Shown here: one piece after another, positions 38,601 to 46,939 of the stretch | How the letters are laid out: the number at the start of each line of letters is the position of its first letter | Position numbering within the stretch: the first letter of the stretch is position 1 | Assembly: GCA_032717465.1 (NCBI GenBank) | Contig: CM064690.1 | Coordinates: 30,658,153-30,722,152, forward strand | DNA from: Coenobita brevimanus | Lineage: Eukaryota > Arthropoda > Malacostraca > Decapoda > Coenobitidae | DNA length: 64,000 nt | Direction of reading: 5' to 3' | The notes under the pieces: generated by a model | What the model was told of the DNA's origin: nothing | Seen by the model: only the letters and a program-made list of their open reading frames with translations | Database searches by the model: none | Made by a program: the position numbers and the translations under genes

Positions 38601-41124
38601 TGCAACCCTCTTAACACTAACACTTCTCACTTTCTGCACCAAGCTATCATCCCCCATCCTCTCCTTATGTCCAAACCATCTCAAACTACCTCTCCTTATC
38701 ACAACATCAATACACTCCCGTCCCATCTCTTAGCTCTTTCATCATAAACCCAATCCCTCTCACCAGACCTCACACTCAAGGATGCACTGCACATCCACAT
38801 AATCATTGTCAATTCTGTATGTTTGAGCCTATGAATATCCTCTTCCCCTACTGCCCACGTCTCACTACCATACAGCATTGCACTCCTTACACATGCAGCA
38901 TACAAAGATCCCTTAGAAAGGAGGGAGTGCCCTCTCAAAGTCAGAAGAGGCAACAGTAGTAGTAGTAGTTGCAGTGGTAGTAATATTCACATCATTGTCA
39001 TCATCATTATTAGTATTATCATTCAGTAACATTTTTATCATTATCATTATTATTATTATTAGTGGTAGTAGTAGTATTATAAGTTGTAGGTGGGAGCACT
39101 CACCATCCACTCACTTGATGTAGTGCTGCTCTCAGGTGACTCCCCTTTCCTCTCTTCGTTCCCCTTTTCCTTCCTTTCTCTTCTGTCATTCTTTTCTTCA
39201 GACTCTCCTCTTCCTTCTGTTTACAAGTAACTCTAAACTAAGTGACAAGCCATAAAGTTCCCTGTACAACAGGAAACCATTTACAATGCTGGGTGGTAAC
39301 CATATAACCAAATTATGGCGCCTGGGGGTTTAGTGGGTAATTAGGGCACTCCTATCGGACTGAGCCTGTGTAGGTTTATATCCAAGGGGTGGTTGGGGTT
39401 TTCTGCTCACGTAATGTTACTCGGAGAAGAGTGAGGCTGGTCACTCTCATCTTAAATGCAGGACCAACTTGCCTAGCCCTGGGCTCCTATGCTACTCATG
39501 GGACAACACAGGATTAGATGATGAGTGTTAGATGATGATGAGATGAGTGTGAGGTGGTTTAGTGGGTAATTACAGTGCTCCAATTGGATTGAGCAGGTGC
39601 AGGTTTATATCCATGGGATGGTTGGGGTTTATTGGCCACATAATGTCATTCAGGGATGAGTAAGGCTGGTGTCAGGACCAACTTGCCTAGCCCCGGGCTT
39701 CTACACTCTTCATTGGGCAACACTAGATGGGTAAATTATTATTATTGTTAGTATTTGGCCATGTGGAGAGGATGGAGAAAGAGAGACTGATGAGGAAAGT
39801 GTATGTGAATGAGGTGGAGGGGAAAGAGGGATGGGGAGGCCATGGATGAGATGGAGGGATGGAGTGGAGAGGTACAGTACATCCCCCTAGTACGTGCCTA
39901 TATGGGCGGCAAAGGACGTCATGTACTAGGAATTCGCGTACTGTGAATACATAAACTTATGGGAAAAATTACATATGGGCAGCACCCCCCCTTCATGGGC
40001 AACCCTTGCAACGTCTTCCAGACCTAAGTATTGTACTATACAGGGAAACTATCTAAGACATATTCCATCCATCCATCCATCATCCAATCCTATGTTGCTC
40101 CATGAGGAACGTAGGAGCCCGGGGCTAGGCAGTTGGTCCCGACATTTAAGATGAAACATATTACCTAAGATAAACCAACAAGATTATGGCTTTACTAGGT
40201 AAATCAACAAGGATATGGCTTAACTAAACAAATAAGAATATGGCTGTTCACCTTTACTCAAGAGGACAACAAGCGTGAAGGAGGTAAGAAGAGGATCCGA
40301 GGCAGGATGAGGCACCTAGTGTGCATCTCCTGCATCACCCACCACACAACCCGGCACACCATCTTCCCCACCACTTTCGACACTTTCACTACCTAATGCA
40401 CTCACTTCATTCATAAACCCTTCAAAGTCTATTTCTGACACCTCAGACATCGAATCTGCCTCTCGATCCTCCTCAGGATATGGCTCTTCTGATGTTGAAG
40501 GGAGTGATTCCTCACTTTGTTCAAGCCGAAGGAAACGGGTGATGAATGTTTGCTTCCATCTGTTTACTTCCTGGTTGTGCTTGTCGGTGTAGTAGCAGAA
40601 GGTTCTGTCCAGTGAAGACATCACCTCGTCCACTCGCAACTGAGAGCGTTTGATGTCCTTGAATTCTTCCTTGAATTTATCAAGGGCACACAGTAACCTG
40701 CTGATCTCTTTCATGGTCAAATCTTCACTCTCCATCACTGGTGTTGCTGCCTTTTCTGCTGCTATCTCCTGCTCAAGGTGGGTGGAGCGTAGGCAACCGT
40801 TATCGCTTCTTGGGGGGGCAATGTTGTGTACTCAGGGTAACCCTGGATTTGGGCCACTCTTCGCTGCCCAACTCGCTTACAGGGAGTTCAATTTGCGTAC
40901 TAATAAAAAATACACTAAAATTTAAAAAAAATAGTAAGTCCTCGGGTACAAGGCGGATCGTGTACTCGGAACTCGCGTACTGTGGGGATGTACTGTACAT
41001 GAGAGAGGGGAGTGTGAGCTGGGAGCAGGGCAGTGAGATGGGGAGGGGCAGGACGACATGGAGGCGATTTGTTTGCGGCTACCCCTTAGGGGATTAAGGT
41101 GTCTGGCACTAGATAGATGAATAG

Positions 41125-41161
<37 letters not shown>

Positions 41162-44100
41162 ATTATTATTATTATTCACTTTCATCTTAAATTCACTCTC
41201 ATCTTATTATTTCACTCTCATCTTAAATGTCAGGACCAACTTGCCTTAAAGCTATTTTGGGGTTTAAGTTATATAGAAACTTGTTTTTGGACTCATGTGG
41301 GTGGGTTGAGGTCTTAGTTGGGGGGAACCCAAGGCCAAAAATGCATCACTATACTTTAGATGTTAAATCTACCCCGATATACGATACCCCGCCTAGCGAT
41401 GGGTTATTACTTAACCAACTGCATCGTTAAACCGGGGTATGCCTGTATAGTCATTGGCACTGGTATGTACTCTCTGAGTGCTGAGCTATAATATTTCATG
41501 ATAAGGAATGTATATTGCCAGCAATGAAGACTAGTTAAGGAAATGAAATACAGTACTGATGTAGTACAGGGTATTATCTTTTTCTGCCATTCAGTAACAA
41601 GTAATTGGCTATAAGGTGGCACAAATCTGTCAGGTACGATCAAAATTACCATGTTTGTGGCCTAACATCACTCTCCTCATGCTGAAGAGGAACACCTTCA
41701 TGTGTGGGCACACCAATATAACCATGTGGTTCCAATGCCCTGCTATACCAATGTTCCTCAACTCCCCCCCTATTCCCCAAAAGGAAGAGGATGGACTGCA
41801 GGGGGAGGGTAACTTCAGCCTGCCATCCATTGGGCTCACGTTTCAGAAAAATCTGGAACTAAAACTACTACAACCTGATACTCCCATGGCAAAAACTTCA
41901 CTAATATTACATGAGACCAAACATACACACGACTCACCCGGGCCTAAGAATCTCCTCAGGAACATTTATGACTCGGGGAAGCGTCATGTGCGACTGCTGG
42001 AAATCCTCTCTAGGCCTGGCATCCAGTATGAGGTACGATGAACACTGCTCGGTCATGAGGGTGTGCAGTTTTTTGCACGAGATGAACCCTTCCTCCTCAC
42101 TTATACCAGCAATTCCTACAACAGTATTGTAGTCAGTACTCACTAAATAATCATCATCATCATCATCATCCTGCCTCTTCTTCCCATCTACAGGTAGGGG
42201 TGGGGTGAGGTAGGGTAAATAAAATATAATAAAAAAAAGGAAAAGAAAATGGGAGAGCTAATTAACAGCATGCTCAATGAAATGGGCATTCTCTACAGAA
42301 GCCTCAGAATCCTGGCTCCACCTCATAGGCATACCTTCCACACACAGCAAAATAATTACCTATCAGAAAGTCAATACGACACATCTCAAGTTGCAATGGG
42401 TATGCAAAAACTCGTCACACATTCCTCCATACAAAATCACCCAACCAAAATTTCTCTCTCCCTTTTTTCAGCTTATTCAAGGGAACAATTCTGCCCTTGG
42501 GTCCTTTTTCCTTGCATAAAGAAAAAAAATCACTTGTCAGTTCTTTATATTCATCAGCCTCCATATATGTTATATACTTATTACAATTAGTTACTAAAAA
42601 AACATCTGCAGGTCATGTCTTTCATACAAAAAGGACATCCACTAAGGCTGGAATTGCCATCTTAACCACAGAGTTCTTGGTGAGCCCCATACTTTACCAA
42701 TGAAGATTGTTCAACTGGTGAGTGTACCAGCCAACTACAGCTATGGCAAATTGACTTTGGACCTCCCCCCACAAGGTATTAAAAAACACAGAAGTCATCG
42801 TATATCACAATGTTTGTTCATGAAATGCCATTCATTAATATGAAATCATGTTTCCCTTGTTTTTCAGGACCAGCTGGATGCATTTTGGCAAGGAATCACT
42901 TAGATCTCTAAAGTAATCTAAGGACATTTCTTTGCACCAAACATTTGTCAGTTCAATCTTGAGGTTGCCCAGACTGGATGTCTTCTCTGCCATGATTTTC
43001 TTCATCTATGTCCAGCAGTTTTCTATCGGATTTAGATCCGGACTGTTGCCAGGCCAGTCAAGGACCTCAATCCAATTATCCTGAAGCCATTTTGTCACCT
43101 TTCTTGACTTGTGACATGGAGCTGAATCGTGCATGAAAAAGTCGCACCCATGACTTTTTAAAAAAGTTTAACAAAAGATCTTTCAGAACTTGAATGTACC
43201 AGCCACCAATCATCATCAAGTTCTTAGGAAGAAAGTAGAGGCCTCCCCTTCCTATTTCATCTGAGAAACACCCCCATACCATTACTGACTCTGGGTGCTT
43301 AACAGTCGACACAGTGTAAGCAGGGTCATGTCGACTGTGGGAGGCAGGGCAACAAACCTTGGCAGAACACACCTGGAACACTTGAAAGGTGCTTTCATCG
43401 GAAAACATAACTTTTCTTCACTCATCCAATGTCCAGCGTGCATAGTTTTTGGCAAACTGAATGCGCTGCTCCTTCATGCGGTCAGTGAGAAGCGGTTTCT
43501 TGGCTGCGGTGCGGCTTGGCATACCCAGCTCCTTCTGCAAGCGTTGTTGGATAGTACAAATTGAGATGTCTTGTAACAGCTGGGGATGCATTCTCTTCAA
43601 TTCTGCTGCTGTCAGTCGAGGGTTCTTGATTACTTCCCTCTTCAGAAGCATATCTGTATCCCTGGAAGTCGTCCTCTTCTTTCCACCACCAAGCTTGTGC
43701 ATCAGGTGGCAGGCCGCTCGGTGCAACAAGAATCTTCATGACAGTAGACTTTGTGCTTCCAGTACTTTCACAAATCGTGTTGATAGGGACATTATCTTGT
43801 CTCCATGCAATGATACGGACCCTCTCATTTCTTGAGCAGTACTTTCCAGGCATGACAACTCGATTCTAGGAAAATAACAGGGCAAACAGTAATGCATACG
43901 AAAAATGAGGGAGGTGCAAGCTCGGAGCAACGGTAACATATACTCCCACACTTGCTTCTGGGCATGCACTGACGTGCTGAGTGTATCACCACCTCCCGCC
44001 AACACCAGAAGCGCTGCCAGTTACTTCTTGCCCAAAAATTTCACTTGGTATAGGTGGACGCACAAAGCAAAGACAGACAACTCTCCCATAGCAATTTCGT

Positions 44101-46874
44101 GTGTAGGTCCTAAGTCAATTTGCGGTGGGTGTACCATAAACAATATTAGAATAGGTACCATAGATTCCTTAGTCAGCTTCATTCTCTCTCTCTTTTGAAG
44201 CTTACTATGCTGGTATGTGTACAAACTATTAAAGAGAGCATTATTACAATGCTTACCATGGAACCATGTTGTTAAAATAATTCCTCATTTAACACTGAAG
44301 ATGTGTTCTTAATAACTAATGTGTTATGTGAAATTAGCTTCAAATGAAGGCCATGTTCCAGAAAAACTTATCATCTCTAGCATTAAAAAATCATCATCAT
44401 CATCACACTGCCCTCTTTTTCCCACCTACCATTGGCTACAGCAGTCTTTGGAATACTTTTTTTCTCAATCACTTTCTCTGCCACTTCTTCTTTCTCCTTC
44501 TCTTGGGCAGCAGGTTTCTCTTCTGGCACTTTCTCACTCTCAACTGAACTGCTGGCAAAGTCATACCTGTGGACAGAAATTACTTGCACTATTCTGAGTA
44601 CTCAAACAATCCATCATCATCATCTTTGTACAGTATCTATCAATTAACTATCAATCATCTATCTACCTACAGTAGTGACCGTTATCTACCAAATCACTTA
44701 TCTATCTATAGCAAGACACTTTAATCCCAGACAAGGCAGCCACAAATATTCTCATGTCACCCAATCCTCCACAATGAGGCACCCCTCCCACCACCTCACA
44801 CCACCCTCATTCATATACCCCTCCCATAACCTCACACCACCCTCATTCATTAACCCCTCCCACCACCTCACACCACCCTCATTCATATACCCCTCCCACC
44901 ACCTCACATCATCCTCATTCATATACCCCTCCCATCACCTCACACCACCCTCATTCATATACCCCTCCCACCACCTCACACCACCCTCATTCATATACCC
45001 CTCCCATCACCTCACAGCACCCTCATTCATATACAACCTCACAGCACCCTCAAGCTTATACCTCTTCACCTAATGGGGGATGATGAGATAGTGGTTTTGG
45101 GAGGGGACTTAAATGGGAATGTAGGTGAAGCAGCTCAAGGATACGAAGGAGTACATGGCAGCTGTGCATATGGTACAAAAAATGAGGAAGGGGAAAGGAT
45201 ACTCAAGTTTGGGGAGGGAATGAACGTGATTGTGGGCAACACACATTTTAGGAAGAGAGAGCAAGTTGATTACATATGAGTCTTGGGGAAACAGTTGTCA
45301 GATAGTTAATTTCCTTGTCAGGAGGGCTGATAGGAGGTTAGTAAGGGATGTTAAAGTAATTGGATGCGAGGAGTGTGTGCAGCAGCACAACTCATTGGTA
45401 TGTGACATGGTACTTAAGTATGGGGGTGAGATTGTTGTGGAGTGGATATGGAAGTTGTGTAGATTGGCTTGGGATGAGGGTAGGGTTCCAGAGGACTGGA
45501 AACCAGGTATAATTGTTCTTTTATATAAAGGAAAAGGGGAGAGAGAAGTATGTGGTAACCACAGAGGTATTTGCCTTCTTAGTGTGACTGGAAAAATATT
45601 TGGCAGAATACTCACTGACAGGGTTAAGCATATAATAGAGGAGCTAGTTGGAGAAGAACAAACAGGATTTAGGAAGGGAAAAAGGTGTGTAGATCAGATA
45701 TTTGTTCTAAGATGTTTCATGGAGAATTATTTAGAGATGGTAAAGAAAGTGTATGCTGCCTTCATGGACTTGAAGAAAGCTTATGACAGAAAAGACAGGC
45801 AAGGTATGTGGAAGGTATTAAAAATATATGGAGTGGAGGGGAAATTGTTGACTGCTGTGAAGAGTATGTAAGAAGGAGCTTGGGCTATGGTATGAGTGGA
45901 TGGTGAGCTGAGTGAGTTCTTTGATCTAAATGTGAGACTGAAACAGGGATGTGTGATGTCTCCATGACTGTTTAATATATACATGGATGGGGATGTAAAG
46001 GAGGTGCAAGGTAGGGCAGTGGAAGTGGGGGTGGCTCTAATGAATGAGGGTGAGATGTGGAAGATTCCGGTGTTGCTGTTTGCTGATGATACAGTATTGT
46101 TGGGTGAAGATGAATGGGAGTTGCAAGGTTCGGTGAATGAATCTGGGACAGTGCGTAGGAACAGGAATCTGAAAGTTAATGTAAACAAGAGTAAAGTTAC
46201 AGTGTTTGAGAGGAATGAAGTCACAGAATGCAGAGTGAGGTTGGATGGTGAGGATATGGAGAATATGAGTGCATTCAAGTACTGTACTTGGGTAGTGTGA
46301 TAAGTGCTTGAAAGGGTACAGCAGGGAAGGAAGGTTGATGGTTCACTGAAAGCAGTGATGAGTAATAGGGGGGTGAGTATGGAAGTTAAGAAGTCACTGC
46401 ATGATAGTACTGTGATCCCTACCCTGACATATGGAAGCGAGGCACGGGGAACAAGTCAAGAGTGAGAGCAGTGGAAATGAGTTAATTGAGAGAAGCATGT
46501 GGAGTGACATGGAGGCACAGGTTGACGAATGAAGAAGTGAAGGAACGTTGTGGGGTGGATGTGGATGAGGTTGAGAAAATTAGGAGAAATACAATGAGGT
46601 GGGTTGGACATGTGGAGAGAATGGAGAATGAAAGACTAGCTAAGAGGGTGTATGTAGGTGAAGTGGAGGGAGGGAGAGGGAGGGGAAGACCAAGGATGAG
46701 GTGGAGGGATGGAGTTGAGAGGTATATGAGGGAGGGGGGAGTGAGCTGGGGGGAGGGCAGTCAAATGGTGGGTGACAGAGCAACCTGGAGGCGTTTTGTC
46801 TGCGGCCACCCTTCATGGGATTAGGGCACCAGACTATAGATAGATGGACAGATCCACTGAGAAGACCTAGGTAA

Positions 46875-46939
<65 letters not shown>

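Larger units (their letters stand above)
39752..41117 (+). mobile_element. LINE-C 3' end split by a Tigger-like insertion
   Basis: 39752-39872 and 40998-41117 join to a continuous LINE-C end ([13 protein letters not shown]...GVERY / [15 protein letters not shown]...[10 protein letters not shown] and the 3' tail). The Tigger-like element 39875-40995 lies exactly between. Confidence 0.85.

Noticed and set aside
40316..40738. Acidic 140-residue open frame as a host gene
   Set aside because: Lies between the inverted ends of a TA-flanked Tigger-like element and resembles the transposase tail.
41400..41450. Complete Tigger element ending at ACCGGGGTATGCCTGTA
   Set aside because: One end looks right (complement CAGGCATACCCCGG) but no matching left end or transposase sequence was found nearby.
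44784..45058. CRISPR-like array
   Set aside because: Contiguous tandem units without spacers, in an animal genome, derived from a LINE end.
45073..45279. Separate small gene with DLNGNVG motif
   Set aside because: It is the endonuclease end of LINE-C, followed by the reverse transcriptase.
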